Program-made: the position numbers and the translations under genes | Shown here: positions 53,604-62,448 of the stretch, piece by piece | Position numbering within the stretch: the first letter of the stretch is position 1 | How the letters are laid out: every line of letters begins with the position of its first letter | The notes under the pieces: generated by a model | Databases searched by the model: none | Told to the model about the DNA's origin: nothing | The model's input: only the letters and a program-made list of their open reading frames with translations | DNA from: Treponema_B putidum | GTDB taxonomy: Bacteria > Spirochaetota > Spirochaetia > Treponematales > Treponemataceae | Length of the DNA stretch: 64,000 nt | Direction: 5' to 3' (one strand) | Assembly: GCF_007830595.1 (NCBI RefSeq) | Contig: NZ_VLLD01000011.1

Positions 53604-53632
53604 TTGACAGAGAGGCTGTAAGCAAGTACACT
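53604..53632 (+). promoter_or_regulatory. Sigma70 promoter of fabF
   Basis: TTGACA (53604-53609), 17-nt spacer, TACACT (53627-53632). The predicted leader is about 85 nt and ends with the TAGGAG ribosome site. Confidence 0.7.
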
Positions 53633-53724
53633 TTGTTTATAGGCTGTTGAACAGACTGACATAAAAAACATTCTTTAACCAAAGAGTACAAAAATGCGGA
53701 AATTTACGCAAAATAGGAGTTTAT

Positions 53725-54960
53725 ATGAGAAGAGTTGTAATTACAGGCCTCGGTGCCGTAACCCCCATTGGAAACACCCTAGATGAAACATGGGAAGGAA
53801 TCAAAGCAGGTAAATGCGGAATAGGAAACATTACCCAATTTGATTGCTCTGATTTTAAAATTAAAATAGCGGCAGAGGTAAAAAACTTCGACGCCTCACA
53901 ATTTATGGATAAAAAAGATGCCCGTAAAATGGCCCGGTTTACTCAATTTGCTGTAGCCGCAGCTTCACAGGCAATGAAGGATGCAGGCCTTTCAAAAGAA
54001 AACATCGATGCAAACCGCACAGGTATCATACTTGGAAACGGTATAGGCGGTTTTGAAATCTACCAAGAGGCCTTTAAAAAATACTTTCAAGTCGCTCCGG
54101 ATCGTATCCCCCCTATGACGGTTCCTCTTCTTATTCCGAATGAGGCCGCCGGAAACATAAGTATGCAGTTCGGCATAAAGGGCCCGTCTTGGACATTGGC
54201 TACGGCCTGTGCTTCCGGTACCGATGCCCTCGGAAATGCTTTAGACCTTGTCCGCTCAGGAAGGCTTGATGTATGCGTATCGGGCGGCACGGAAGCAACA
54301 ATTACCGGTTTCGGCATAAGCGGTTTTACGATTTTGCAAACCCTTGCCTCAGGCGATCCTGCCAAGGCTTGCTGCCCCTTCGATAAAAAGCGTTCAGGCT
54401 TTGTAATGGGCGAAGGCTCAGGCATTCTCATTCTTGAAGAATATGAACACGCAAAAAAGAGGGGCGCTAAAATATATGCGGAATTTGCAGGCTATGGAGC
54501 TTCCTCCGATGCCTACCACTTAACCAGCCCCGACCCCTCAGGTGACGGAGGAGCATTGGCCATCACCAAGGCCTTAGCCGATGCAGGCGTAAAACCTGAA
54601 GAAGTTCAATACTATAATGCTCACGGAACCTCGACACCGATTAACGACCCTGCAGAAACGGCCATGATTAAAAAAGCTTTCGGAGACCATGCGTATAAAA
54701 TGAAGGTTTCTTCAACCAAATCGATGATAGGCCACTGCTTAGGTGCCGCAGGAGCTCTTGAAGCCATCTTCTGTATAAAGGCAATGGAAGAAGGATTTTA
54801 TCCCCCGACCATCAACCTAACCGAACCCGACCTTGAAGCCGGCTGTGATTTGGACTATGTTCCGAATAAGGGCGTCAAAGGCGAAATAAACTGTGCCGCC
54901 TCAGGCTCCCTCGGCTTCGGAGGCCATAACGGCGTCGCCGTCTTTAAAAAGATAAAGTAA
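53725..54960 (+). CDS. fabF: Beta-ketoacyl-[acyl-carrier-protein] synthase II
   Basis: 411 residues, the standard FabF length. The catalytic triad is Cys162 (ATACASGTDALG), His300 (NAHGTSTPINDPAE) and His337 (STKSMIGHCLGAAGALE). It starts MRRVVITGLGAVTPIGN, typical for the family. It condenses malonyl-ACP with growing acyl-ACP in fatty acid elongation. It stands alone here rather than in a fab cluster, with its own promoter. Palindromes after its stop codon may end the transcript. Confidence 0.96.
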   Translation: MRRVVITGLGAVTPIGNTLDETWEGIKAGKCGIGNITQFDCSDFKIKIAAEVKNFDASQFMDKKDARKMARFTQFAVAAASQAMKDAGLSKENIDANRTGIILGNGIGGFEIYQEAFKKYFQVAPDRIPPMTVPLLIPNEAAGNISMQFGIKGPSWTLATACASGTDALGNALDLVRSGRLDVCVSGGTEATITGFGISGFTILQTLASGDPAKACCPFDKKRSGFVMGEGSGILILEEYEHAKKRGAKIYAEFAGYGASSDAYHLTSPDPSGDGGALAITKALADAGVKPEEVQYYNAHGTSTPINDPAETAMIKKAFGDHAYKMKVSSTKSMIGHCLGAAGALEAIFCIKAMEEGFYPPTINLTEPDLEAGCDLDYVPNKGVKGEINCAASGSLGFGGHNGVAVFKKIK

Positions 54961-54962
54961 GG

Positions 54963-55052
54963 GCTTTTTAAAAAGCGGTAAACGAGATGAGATAAAGCCG
55001 AATCAACACATTTAACTTCGGCCCTCGGAATTTCCGTACCGAAGTTAAATGT
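54963..55052. repeat. Palindromes after fabF, including a nested 14-bp inverted repeat
   Basis: GCTTTTTAAAAAGC (54963-54976) is a perfect palindrome. ACATTTAACTTCGG (55008-55021) and its exact complement (55039-55052) enclose a second stem CGGAA/TTCCG (55026-55036). No T-run follows. The rest of this 237-bp gap holds only the toxin-antitoxin promoter. Confidence 0.75.
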
Positions 55053-55136
55053 TCAATTCTAAAAGAAAAAGAAATCGAAGACTTCATAAGAATAAATTTT
55101 TCAAATAAATAGGATAAAAAGATTTAATACAAATTA

Positions 55137-55169
55137 TTGACAGAAAGTAATTAATTATTATATAATAAT
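55137..55169 (+). promoter_or_regulatory. Toxin-antitoxin promoter with overlapping palindrome
   Basis: TTGACA (55137-55142), 18-nt spacer, TATAAT (55161-55166). The -10 box lies in the perfect 16-bp palindrome ATTATTATATAATAAT (55154-55169), a likely binding site for the AbrB-type antitoxin to repress its own operon. Confidence 0.6.
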
Positions 55170-55197
55170 ATAAGTAAGGAAAGTAAGGAGGCGTTTT

Positions 55198-55446
55198 ATG
55201 GAACTTGCAAAACTAACATCTAAGGGTCAGATTACAATTCCGCTTGCAATAAGAAATATGCTCGGATTAAAAACCGGCGATAAAGTCTTTTTTGAAGAAA
55301 GCAGAGGAAAAGTTTATATTACAAATGCTTCTCAAATAACTTTAGCAAATATTCAGACTCAAATGCAAGGAGAAGCAGAAAAAGCCGGCTTTCAAACAGA
55401 AGATGACGTTATTGCTTATATTAAAGAGCTAAGGAAAAAGAGTTGA
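55198..55446 (+). CDS. AbrB/MazE-type antitoxin
   Basis: 82 residues. A swapped-hairpin SpoVT-AbrB domain fills residues 1-48 (LAKLTSKGQITIPLAIRNML, then GDKVFFEESRGKVYI), followed by a helical tail that would wrap the toxin. A strong AAGGAGG site precedes the ATG. The stop codon overlaps the toxin start by 4 bp, which couples translation so that antitoxin is made in excess. Type II antitoxins of this class repress their own promoter. Confidence 0.88.
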   Translation: MELAKLTSKGQITIPLAIRNMLGLKTGDKVFFEESRGKVYITNASQITLANIQTQMQGEAEKAGFQTEDDVIAYIKELRKKS

Positions 55447-55853
55447 GGATTTTCATAGATTCAAACATTGTGATTTCTGCGATACTTTTCCCTGATGGTA
55501 AGGTTGCTAAAGTTTTTTCTCATTTGCTTGAAAATCATACGGTAATAATTTCTTCATATACAAAGGAAGAATGCAAAAAAGTTTTTGAAAATAAATTTCC
55601 ATTTAAAAAAGAGTTATTGGGTATTTTTTTTGATGGAATTACTTTTGAAGAATTTAAGAGTCCCGATACAATTGATGAAAATAAATATCCAAAAGTTCGG
55701 GATATAAAAGATTTGCCGGTTCTTGTATCCGCAATTTTATCTGATTCAGATATTTTGATTACGGGAGACAAGGATTTTGAAGATGTAAAAATTGATAAAC
55801 CATTAATTTTTACACCATCAAAATATTTCGAATTGATTGCAGAAAAATATTGA
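55443..55853 (+). CDS. PIN-domain toxin (putative ribonuclease)
   Basis: 136 residues, starting at TTG (55443) within the end of the antitoxin gene. The PIN fold is shown by RIFIDSNIVISAILFPDG (first acidic residue), a central acidic part (YTKEECKKVF), and LPVLVSAILSDSDILITGDKDFED with the last two Asp residues of the metal site. It belongs to the COG1569-like group that pairs with AbrB-type antitoxins. PIN toxins cleave RNA, often tRNA; the target here is unknown. Confidence 0.87.
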   Translation: MRIFIDSNIVISAILFPDGKVAKVFSHLLENHTVIISSYTKEECKKVFENKFPFKKELLGIFFDGITFEEFKSPDTIDENKYPKVRDIKDLPVLVSAILSDSDILITGDKDFEDVKIDKPLIFTPSKYFELIAEKY

Positions 55854-55901
55854 TATATTTAGGGGTGAAAATAATTTTAAAAACCGGAGGATAAAATTAA
55901 A

Positions 55902-55955
55902 ATGGATAATTGTATATTTTGTAAAATTATCAGAGATAGAAAACTTATAAACTAA
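55902..55955 (+). pseudogene. HIT-family protein remnant (N-terminal stub)
   Basis: Behind a GGAGG site, 17 codons read MDNCIFCKIIRDRKLIN and stop. The beginning MDNCIFCKII is the typical start of HIT (histidine triad) nucleotide hydrolases. The rest of the gene, including the triad, is gone; the next 70 bp hold at best a scrambled end. This is a deletion scar between the toxin and the EEP nuclease. Confidence 0.55.
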
Positions 55956-56026
55956 TGGCATATGCGTACATATAAATTTTGAACGGTTTTTTGTTGGTTG
56001 AAAGAAATAAGTTTTTGAGGTAGGAT

Positions 56027-56806
56027 ATGGATAGCCCTAATGTGTATAAGAGGCGGCGGCAAAGGAACTGGAATACGATGAAATTGATTAGTTGGAATAT
56101 GAATTACTGGCAACAGAAAGATAACCATGATTTAGCTTGGGATTATTTAGTAAATACAATAAATCCTGATATAGCATTACTTCAAGAAACCGTTGTTCCT
56201 GAATTATATAAGGAGCAAACGGTATTTTTGGAAAGCCATACTTGCAGAGTTCAGGACCCGATAAAATGGGGAACATGTGTATATATCAACAAATATCTAC
56301 TACAGAAAAGTTCATTTAAGAATGTTACTGAATTGTATGTCGATAATGTGTATGTAGATAATGAAAGTATAAATGGAAAACAAGTATTTGCAGAATTAAT
56401 GTTTAATAATAATATTTTCACTATATGTAGTTTACATACTAATACTTCGCCTGATGATATTTATTCAATTAGAAACCATATTGAACAAATCTTCAATAAT
56501 AAAATAATGAATGATAGCATTAGTAAATTTATCATTGGTGGAGATTTTAATGCTGATATTGAAATGTATAAGGGTTTTTTCTTGAAAACTTTCAATAGCA
56601 TAAAAGCGCAGTATCATGAATGTATACCAAAATACACACAAACATTTTTTGGAAATAATATGGCTGAAAGAAATCATTATCAAGATGATCATATATTTGT
56701 CAGCAAGGATTTGTCAAATAATATAGGTGAAACATTTTCTTGGAATTATGGTAAAGTTAAGCAATATAGCGATCATACGATTTTGGAGGTAGAGCTTAAT
56801 ATATAA
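56027..56806 (+). CDS. Endonuclease/exonuclease/phosphatase (EEP) family protein
   Basis: 259 residues. The EEP fold begins at MKLISWNMNYWQQK (residue 18, ATG at 56078, a possible alternative start). Metal and catalytic motifs are LLQETVVPE, GGDFNADIE and a final SDHTILEVEL. The chosen ATG has GAGG upstream. EEP enzymes cleave phosphodiester bonds in DNA, RNA or lipids; here the lack of a signal peptide points to a cytoplasmic nuclease. It lies 117 bp before mcrB in the same direction and may belong to the defence island. Between them an A/T-only stem (56859-56882) may weakly separate the transcripts. Confidence 0.82.
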   Translation: MDSPNVYKRRRQRNWNTMKLISWNMNYWQQKDNHDLAWDYLVNTINPDIALLQETVVPELYKEQTVFLESHTCRVQDPIKWGTCVYINKYLLQKSSFKNVTELYVDNVYVDNESINGKQVFAELMFNNNIFTICSLHTNTSPDDIYSIRNHIEQIFNNKIMNDSISKFIIGGDFNADIEMYKGFFLKTFNSIKAQYHECIPKYTQTFFGNNMAERNHYQDDHIFVSKDLSNNIGETFSWNYGKVKQYSDHTILEVELNI

Positions 56807-56923
56807 GAATAACCTGACACACACATTAATCTGATATTCATTTAATAAAACATAGATGAAAAATAAAACTATTTTTATTTTTCCGGCATATTAAAAAATC
56901 TTATATAGAATGGAGATGAATAA

Positions 56924-58816
56924 ATGTTAACTGATGTTATTGAACGAGAAAAGGATAAAATTTATGAAGAATTCAACAATGAATTTCCTTTAGAAAGAGT
57001 ACGAAATTTAACTTTGGAAGAATATACAAATACGGAGAGGAGTAACTCATTTTGTTATTGGGTTGAGAAAAAAACAGAAAAGCTAGGCTCAATATGGGGC
57101 GGATCAGCTTATAAATTTGGAATATTTAAAATAGGCGGTAAAATAAAGGGGAGAAATGGAACTTTATCCGACAATGAATATGCTTGGTATAGTAAATACG
57201 GGAAAGATCGACAGGAAGCCTATGAAAATGTACACTCAAATATAATCAGAATTATTGAAGCATCTCAAAAAGGTCATTTTGAAGAAATAGATTTAATTGA
57301 TTTAGGCGATGCATATAAATGGAAAATTGCTTTTTTATACTCTAATAAAAAACTGCTAAATATTTATTTACCAAAAGCAATATTATATTTAGCAAATAAA
57401 TATGATAACAATTTCACTATTAACAGTCCCATTTCAAAAATGCAGCAAATTATACTTTCAAACACTGATTCTAAAAAAACTATATGGCAAAAAGGAGATG
57501 AATTATGGAGTATTTGGGAAAATAGTCCGGAAGCAAAAAAAGATAATACTGAACAAGAAGAGGATGAACCTGATACAAATGATTTAATCCTCAAAACAAA
57601 TATACAAAATTACAAAAACTTCCTTAAAAAGCACCACAATATAATTTTACACGGTGCTCCCGGAACCGGGAAAACTTATCTTGCAAAGCAGATAGCTAAA
57701 CTCATGGATGCAGAAACGGAATTTGTTCAGTTTCATCCAAGTTATGACTATACGGATTTTGTTGAAGGGTTAAGACCTGTAAATAATACCGATAAAACTA
57801 ACATGATGTTTGAACGCAAGGATGGAGCCTTTAAGGCTTTCTGTAAAAAAGCCGTTAAGAATTTACAAGATAGTAAAAAATCTATTCATGAAATGCAGAA
57901 AGAAGTTTCCTTCAAAGATAAATTTTTTGAATTGCTTGATAAGATACGTAATGGAGATTTAAAGGAGTTACAGCAAAGAACAAACATTCCTCTGGATATT
58001 TTACAAGTAACAGATAATGATAATATCGTTGTTAAAACAAAGGCTTCCGGGAAAGAAACAACATACATTGTTTCTTACGATCGTCTTGAAAAACTGTCAA
58101 AAGTGTTTGTTGATAAACAAAGTTTGGATAATATAAAAAATATTGATAAAGAATTTAGAAATGTGATAGGAGGCTCTCATTCTTCTGCATATTGGGCTGC
58201 ATTAAATTGGATTTATACAAATCAAAATTCTTCAAGTATTTTGGAAATCTCTGAACCTATAAAGCAAAAAGATTTTATTTTTATTATTGATGAAATCAAT
58301 CGTGGAGAAATAAGTAAAATTTTTGGAGAACTTTTCTTCTCCGTTGATCCCGGTTATCGTGGTAAAAAAGGACTGGTAAAAACACAGTATCAGAATCTGG
58401 TTGAAACAGGCGACATTTTTGAAGACGGTTTTTATGTTCCCGAAAATGTTTACATCATCGGTACGATGAACGATATTGACCGCAGCGTTGAAAGCATGGA
58501 TTTTGCTATGAGACGAAGGTTTGCTTTTAAAGAAATTAAGGCAGCTCAAAGTGCGGAAAATTTTGAGCTTTCAGAAAACACAAAAACACGTATGGAGAGC
58601 CTTAACAATGCAATAAGCAAAATTGACGGTCTTAATTCTGCATATCATATAGGAGCAGCTTACTTTAAGCAATTGGATGATGACATGGAAACTTCCGATG
58701 AACTATGGGAAAATTCCCTGCATGATCTTCTTGTTGAATATTTAAAAGGAAACGGAAATGAAGAAAGCAATCTTGAATTATTAAAGAATGCTTTTGATAT
58801 GATAAATATTGAATAA
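56924..58816 (+). CDS. mcrB: McrB-like AAA+ GTPase of a type IV restriction system
   Basis: 630 residues. The N-terminal region (1-220) has LTLEEYTNTERSNSFCYWVE and GSIWGGSAYKFGIF, which is common in McrB homologues outside the enterobacteria and probably recognises modified DNA. The AAA+ motor has Walker A GAPGTGKT at 244-251, Walker B IFIIDEINRGE with Asp456, the NTPase signature GTMNDIDRS at about 513, and arginine fingers MRRRF. An insertion of about 130 residues lies between Walker A and B. McrB moves DNA and drives the McrC nuclease encoded 5 bp downstream. ATG has GGAGATG upstream. Confidence 0.9.
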   Translation: MLTDVIEREKDKIYEEFNNEFPLERVRNLTLEEYTNTERSNSFCYWVEKKTEKLGSIWGGSAYKFGIFKIGGKIKGRNGTLSDNEYAWYSKYGKDRQEAYENVHSNIIRIIEASQKGHFEEIDLIDLGDAYKWKIAFLYSNKKLLNIYLPKAILYLANKYDNNFTINSPISKMQQIILSNTDSKKTIWQKGDELWSIWENSPEAKKDNTEQEEDEPDTNDLILKTNIQNYKNFLKKHHNIILHGAPGTGKTYLAKQIAKLMDAETEFVQFHPSYDYTDFVEGLRPVNNTDKTNMMFERKDGAFKAFCKKAVKNLQDSKKSIHEMQKEVSFKDKFFELLDKIRNGDLKELQQRTNIPLDILQVTDNDNIVVKTKASGKETTYIVSYDRLEKLSKVFVDKQSLDNIKNIDKEFRNVIGGSHSSAYWAALNWIYTNQNSSSILEISEPIKQKDFIFIIDEINRGEISKIFGELFFSVDPGYRGKKGLVKTQYQNLVETGDIFEDGFYVPENVYIIGTMNDIDRSVESMDFAMRRRFAFKEIKAAQSAENFELSENTKTRMESLNNAISKIDGLNSAYHIGAAYFKQLDDDMETSDELWENSLHDLLVEYLKGNGNEESNLELLKNAFDMINIE

Positions 58817-58821
58817 TTTTT

Positions 58822-60174
58822 ATGGCTATTTTTAAGACAACAGACAATAACGGCGGTAAACGCTTGCAAGCCATTAATCAAGAATACGAAGAAACAGATT
58901 TTAAGGCCGCCGTAAATGATATAAAAAGAATTTCAAACAAAACGCTTGCAGAACTTTCAACGGAGGAAAACCTTTTGATATTTCCGACAAAGTTGGAAGA
59001 TTCCGCAGACTTACTAAAAGAGTCAAAACTCGGAAGCCTTACAAAATCAGACAAGGAAGAAGATTATATTTTTTCTACGGAAAATATAGCGGGATTCATT
59101 GGCATAAATGATACTGATATTTCCATAACCTCACGATTTGCAAAAAACGAAGAAGATTTTTTTCTTCATTACATGATTCAAAAAGTATTAAACCTTAATA
59201 TTACAAACCTCAATTTTTCATCTTCACAAGAAAGTGTATTAAACTTACTTATTTATATATTCCCACGGCTTTTGCAAAAAGCTCTCTCTCAAGGCATGTA
59301 TAAAGAATATAAAACTTTTCATAAAAATGATGAAAACGTCAGGGGCGTCATTGAGATTTCCCGTCATATTCAAAAAAATATTCCATTTGAAGGAAAGATT
59401 TCATACAAAACAAGAGAATATTCTTATGACAATACAACAACAGAACTTATACGGCACACGATTGAATATATCTCAGCCAAAAAAGATATTGCCGGTATTT
59501 TAACTTCTTCTCAAGAAATTCGTGATGCTGTCAAAACAATCAAAATGGCAACGACTCTTTACAATTCAGGTGAAAGACAAAAAATAATAGCTGTTGCTAT
59601 AAAAAAACAAAACCATCCATATTTTACCTATTATGTTCCGCTAAAAAAATTATGTATTCAAATTCTTCAAAATAAAAAAATAAAATTTGCACGGCAGAAG
59701 AATCGTGTATATGGAATTTTATTTGATGTTTCATGGCTTTGGGAACAATACCTTGCAACAATATTAAAACAAATCGGATTTTTTCACCCTGAAAATAGAA
59801 AAGGAGTAGGGAGTATATCTGTTTTAACCAATAATATCGGCCGATTTATTCCTGATTTTTATAGAGATGACTTTGTGCTTGATGCAAAATATAAACCTTT
59901 TGATAAAAGGAATCCGCCTTCCGATGATTTAGCCCAAGTTATAGCATATATGCATATTATAAAAACTATGAAGGGAGCTTACATATATCCATCTGAAAAT
60001 GAAAATGAGACAATTTTAAATGAGTTAGGAGAAATACAGGGAATTGGAGGGATGCTTTACCTATGTCCTTTTTATATTCCGCAAAATTGCAGCACTTTTT
60101 CGGAGTTTTCAGAAAAAATAAGAGAAAAAATGGAATCAAAATTAAGAAGATGGATAAATTCAGATGAATTCTGA
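58822..60174 (+). CDS. mcrC: McrC-like nuclease subunit
   Basis: 450 residues. The N-terminal half forms the stalk that activates McrB (IAGFIGINDTDISITSRF is a family signature). The middle has LQKALSQGMYKEYKTFHKNDENVRG. The C-terminal nuclease has PDFYRDDFVLDAKYKPF, with Asp345, Asp354 and Lys356 as the PD-(D/E)XK site. With McrB it cuts DNA that carries foreign modifications such as methylcytosine. It starts 5 bp after mcrB. A terminator at 60395 lies downstream, so the operon seems to end there. Confidence 0.9.
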   Translation: MAIFKTTDNNGGKRLQAINQEYEETDFKAAVNDIKRISNKTLAELSTEENLLIFPTKLEDSADLLKESKLGSLTKSDKEEDYIFSTENIAGFIGINDTDISITSRFAKNEEDFFLHYMIQKVLNLNITNLNFSSSQESVLNLLIYIFPRLLQKALSQGMYKEYKTFHKNDENVRGVIEISRHIQKNIPFEGKISYKTREYSYDNTTTELIRHTIEYISAKKDIAGILTSSQEIRDAVKTIKMATTLYNSGERQKIIAVAIKKQNHPYFTYYVPLKKLCIQILQNKKIKFARQKNRVYGILFDVSWLWEQYLATILKQIGFFHPENRKGVGSISVLTNNIGRFIPDFYRDDFVLDAKYKPFDKRNPPSDDLAQVIAYMHIIKTMKGAYIYPSENENETILNELGEIQGIGGMLYLCPFYIPQNCSTFSEFSEKIREKMESKLRRWINSDEF

Positions 60175-60213
60175 TAAAATCGATTTACGTACAAATGGTA
60201 AAAGAGATTGTAA

Positions 60214-60330
60214 AAGCCGAAAAAACAATCGGAGGGAGATATAAAGTTATCGACACTTATTGATTATGTTGATAGTATTGGAATGGGGCTGGAAATAAAA
60301 ATATACCCTAAAGCTGTAATATATTTATGA
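60214..60330 (+). pseudogene. C-terminal remnant of an XRE-type antitoxin
   Basis: A frame without a start codon reads SEGDIKLSTLIDYVDSIG followed by GLEIKIYPKAV and stops at 60330. This resembles the end of HigA/XRE antitoxins, where the last helix of the helix-turn-helix is followed by a GLEIKIxPK strand. The DNA-binding part and any toxin are missing. It shows that a second toxin-antitoxin pair was once here. No other gene is seen in 60175-60407. Confidence 0.5.
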
Positions 60331-60347
60331 AAGTAAAAATGATTTAA

Positions 60348-60385
60348 TCCTGCCGATTTAAGGCAATTACCTCTAACCGGCAGGA
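60348..60385 (-). terminator. Probable terminator of the S9 peptidase gene
   Basis: TCCTGCCG (60348-60355) and CGGCAGGA (60378-60385) form an 8-bp stem with a 22-nt loop. Read on the minus strand it is followed by an imperfect T-rich stretch (ATTAAATCATTTTTA). Confidence 0.45.
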
Positions 60386-60394
60386 GAAAGACTG

Positions 60395-60416
60395 TAAGGC
60401 CTTAGCCTTATTTTTT
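60395..60416 (+). terminator. Terminator of the mcrBC transcript
   Basis: TAAGGC (60395-60400), 4-nt loop, GCCTTA (60405-60410), then six T (60411-60416). It overlaps the last codons of the convergent S9 peptidase gene. Confidence 0.6.
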
Positions 60417-62378
60417 AAGATATTTTTCAAACCAGTTAAATATCTCGGTTAAGCGGCGGATTCGATGCTTGGGCTTTCCTGTTCGGGAGAGATCATGATT
60501 TTCTCCATGGAACAAGACAAGCTTTGCCTCGCAGCCGTGATATTTTAGAGCAGTAAACATCTGGAAGGCACAGGCTTCAAAGCAGCGGTAGTCCTCATCC
60601 GATTGAATAAAAAGAGTCGGTGTTTTGCACTTATCGGCATATTTGAGGGGGCTGTGATCCCACATTTTTTCTACGCCCTTCCAAGGAGTAACTCCTCCGT
60701 TTTGGTCGGAATTAAAATAGTAACCGATATCGGTAATTCCGAATTTGGATATCCAGTTTGAAATTGAACGCTGGGAGCAGGCTGCAGCAAAGCGGTTTGT
60801 GTGGCCGATTATCCAGTTTGTCATAAAGCCTCCGTAAGAACCGCCCATAACGCCTACTTTTTCCTTGTCGATATCCTTATACTTCTTTAGAACCTCATCT
60901 GTAAGCTTCATTAAATCGGAGTAGTCGATTGTTCCGTATTTGCCACGAATATCTGCAAAGGCTCGTCCCATTCCGTCGGCACCGCGGGGATTTGTAAAAA
61001 ACACAAAGTAACCTGATTGAGCTAAAAACTGCATCTCGTGGTAAAAGATTGAACCGTAAACGGTCTTAGGCCCGCCGTGAATGCTCAAGATACCGGGATA
61101 TTTTTTTCCGGCCTTGTAGTTTAAGGGCTTTAAAACAAAGCCGTGGAGTTTGACACCGTCATTGGTAAATTCGAATTCTTCAGGCACAATCTTTTGCAAT
61201 TTTGAAGCATAGGTATTATGCTTTGTAAGGCAGTTTTCTTTTTTATCTTCAAAAAGATAAACCTCTTGTAATTCCTGTTTTCTAAAACCTATAAAAAGAA
61301 TTTTTTCTTCATGAACGGCAAAGCAGTCCACAGAACCTTTTTCGGTAATAAGCTGTTTTAATTCTCCTTTTTCGTCAATGACATTTACAAAGGAAGAATC
61401 GTCCTCGGTTGTAATAAAATAATATTTTCCGTCTTTGACATGGGAATTGGCACCGCCTCCGTATCTTGAATCGGAACCCACGGAATTCCATAAGCTCTTA
61501 TCGTAATCCTTGGGCGAAATCATCTTCGCTCCTGTTCCGGTTTTAGGGATAAGATAAATATCGGCATCTTGGTTTACGCCGTATTTTTTCCCGTCGGCAC
61601 CGGTATAAAGAATTTTGTCCCCAAAGAATTTGGCATCGGCATACATAAAATCTTGACCGGCATTTAAGAGCTTTGCCTTTTTTGTTTTTAAGGGCATGAG
61701 CATCAGCTCATTATAGATGGGCATCTTGTCGGTATAGGTCGATTTTGTAAATAAAATTTCTTGGGTCTTTTTATCAAAATCAAAACCGTCAACCTGTGTA
61801 AACTCATCGGTTAGAGCAGACCCTTTCATGTTTGAAAGATTATAAACAAAAAGACGGTTTCTCTTGCGTGAGGTAAAGCCGCCCCCGTTACTCCAAAACG
61901 GAATCTCTTCAAAGGTTTCATAATCAGCCTCGTCTTTTTTTGCTTCTTCTGCCTTTTCTTTAGGCAGCTTTTTGAAAGGGTCATCCTTCCACGAGTGTAG
62001 AACAACAGCCGTCTTTTTATCGGCAAATTCCATTTTTAAAACGGGATGGGGAAAGGTGTAGGCAAGCAAGGCCTCACCGCCCGAAACAGGGATTGAATAA
62101 ACAAAGGTTTTCTCTTTTTCTTCCTTTTCTTTTTTTGTTCTTCTTGCAGAAAAAAGAAGGCGATCACCGTCAAAGCCGTAAAAAGAATTTACGTCCTCGC
62201 CCGTAAGCTGCTTTGTCTTTTTTGTTTCCATGTCCAAAAGAAAAAGAGCCTTATTATAATCGTTTTCGGTTAGATCGGCATGAGCACAAATATAGGCTGC
62301 ATATCTTCCGTCTTCCGAAAATTTAAGGTTACTTAAAAATGAGTAATTTTTAAAATCGTCTAACTTTATTGTTTTCAT
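60408..62378 (-). CDS. S9-family prolyl oligopeptidase-like serine peptidase
   Basis: 656 residues from the ATG at 62378 with AAAGGAGA upstream; the TTG at 62381 is not needed. The N-terminal 380 residues form a seven-bladed beta-propeller (SEDGRYAAYICAHADL, LLFSARRTKKEKEEK). The C-terminal alpha/beta hydrolase has HGGPKTVYGSIF, the nucleophile Ser in VMGGSYGGFMTNWI, the Asp region QSDEDYRCFEA and the His in GENHDLSRTGKP. It belongs to the acylaminoacyl-peptidase group. With no signal peptide it acts in the cytoplasm on short peptides, a plausible nutritional role in a peptide-fermenting oral spirochaete. Its own promoter lies in the 70 bp after the debranching enzyme gene. Confidence 0.92.
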   Translation of the reverse strand: MKTIKLDDFKNYSFLSNLKFSEDGRYAAYICAHADLTENDYNKALFLLDMETKKTKQLTGEDVNSFYGFDGDRLLFSARRTKKEKEEKEKTFVYSIPVSGGEALLAYTFPHPVLKMEFADKKTAVVLHSWKDDPFKKLPKEKAEEAKKDEADYETFEEIPFWSNGGGFTSRKRNRLFVYNLSNMKGSALTDEFTQVDGFDFDKKTQEILFTKSTYTDKMPIYNELMLMPLKTKKAKLLNAGQDFMYADAKFFGDKILYTGADGKKYGVNQDADIYLIPKTGTGAKMISPKDYDKSLWNSVGSDSRYGGGANSHVKDGKYYFITTEDDSSFVNVIDEKGELKQLITEKGSVDCFAVHEEKILFIGFRKQELQEVYLFEDKKENCLTKHNTYASKLQKIVPEEFEFTNDGVKLHGFVLKPLNYKAGKKYPGILSIHGGPKTVYGSIFYHEMQFLAQSGYFVFFTNPRGADGMGRAFADIRGKYGTIDYSDLMKLTDEVLKKYKDIDKEKVGVMGGSYGGFMTNWIIGHTNRFAAACSQRSISNWISKFGITDIGYYFNSDQNGGVTPWKGVEKMWDHSPLKYADKCKTPTLFIQSDEDYRCFEACAFQMFTALKYHGCEAKLVLFHGENHDLSRTGKPKHRIRRLTEIFNWFEKYLKK

Positions 62379-62408
62379 CAAAGTTCTCCTTTAAATTTTT
62401 GTTAAATA

Positions 62409-62437
62409 AGTATAACAGTATCGGACAGTTTGAACAA
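62409..62437 (-). promoter_or_regulatory. Promoter of the S9 peptidase gene
   Basis: On the minus strand: TTGTTC (62437-62432), 17-nt spacer, TATACT (62414-62409) with a TG one base upstream, an extended -10. The predicted leader of about 25 nt includes AAAGGAGA. Confidence 0.62.
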
Positions 62438-62448
62438 GTGGAGGAAAG

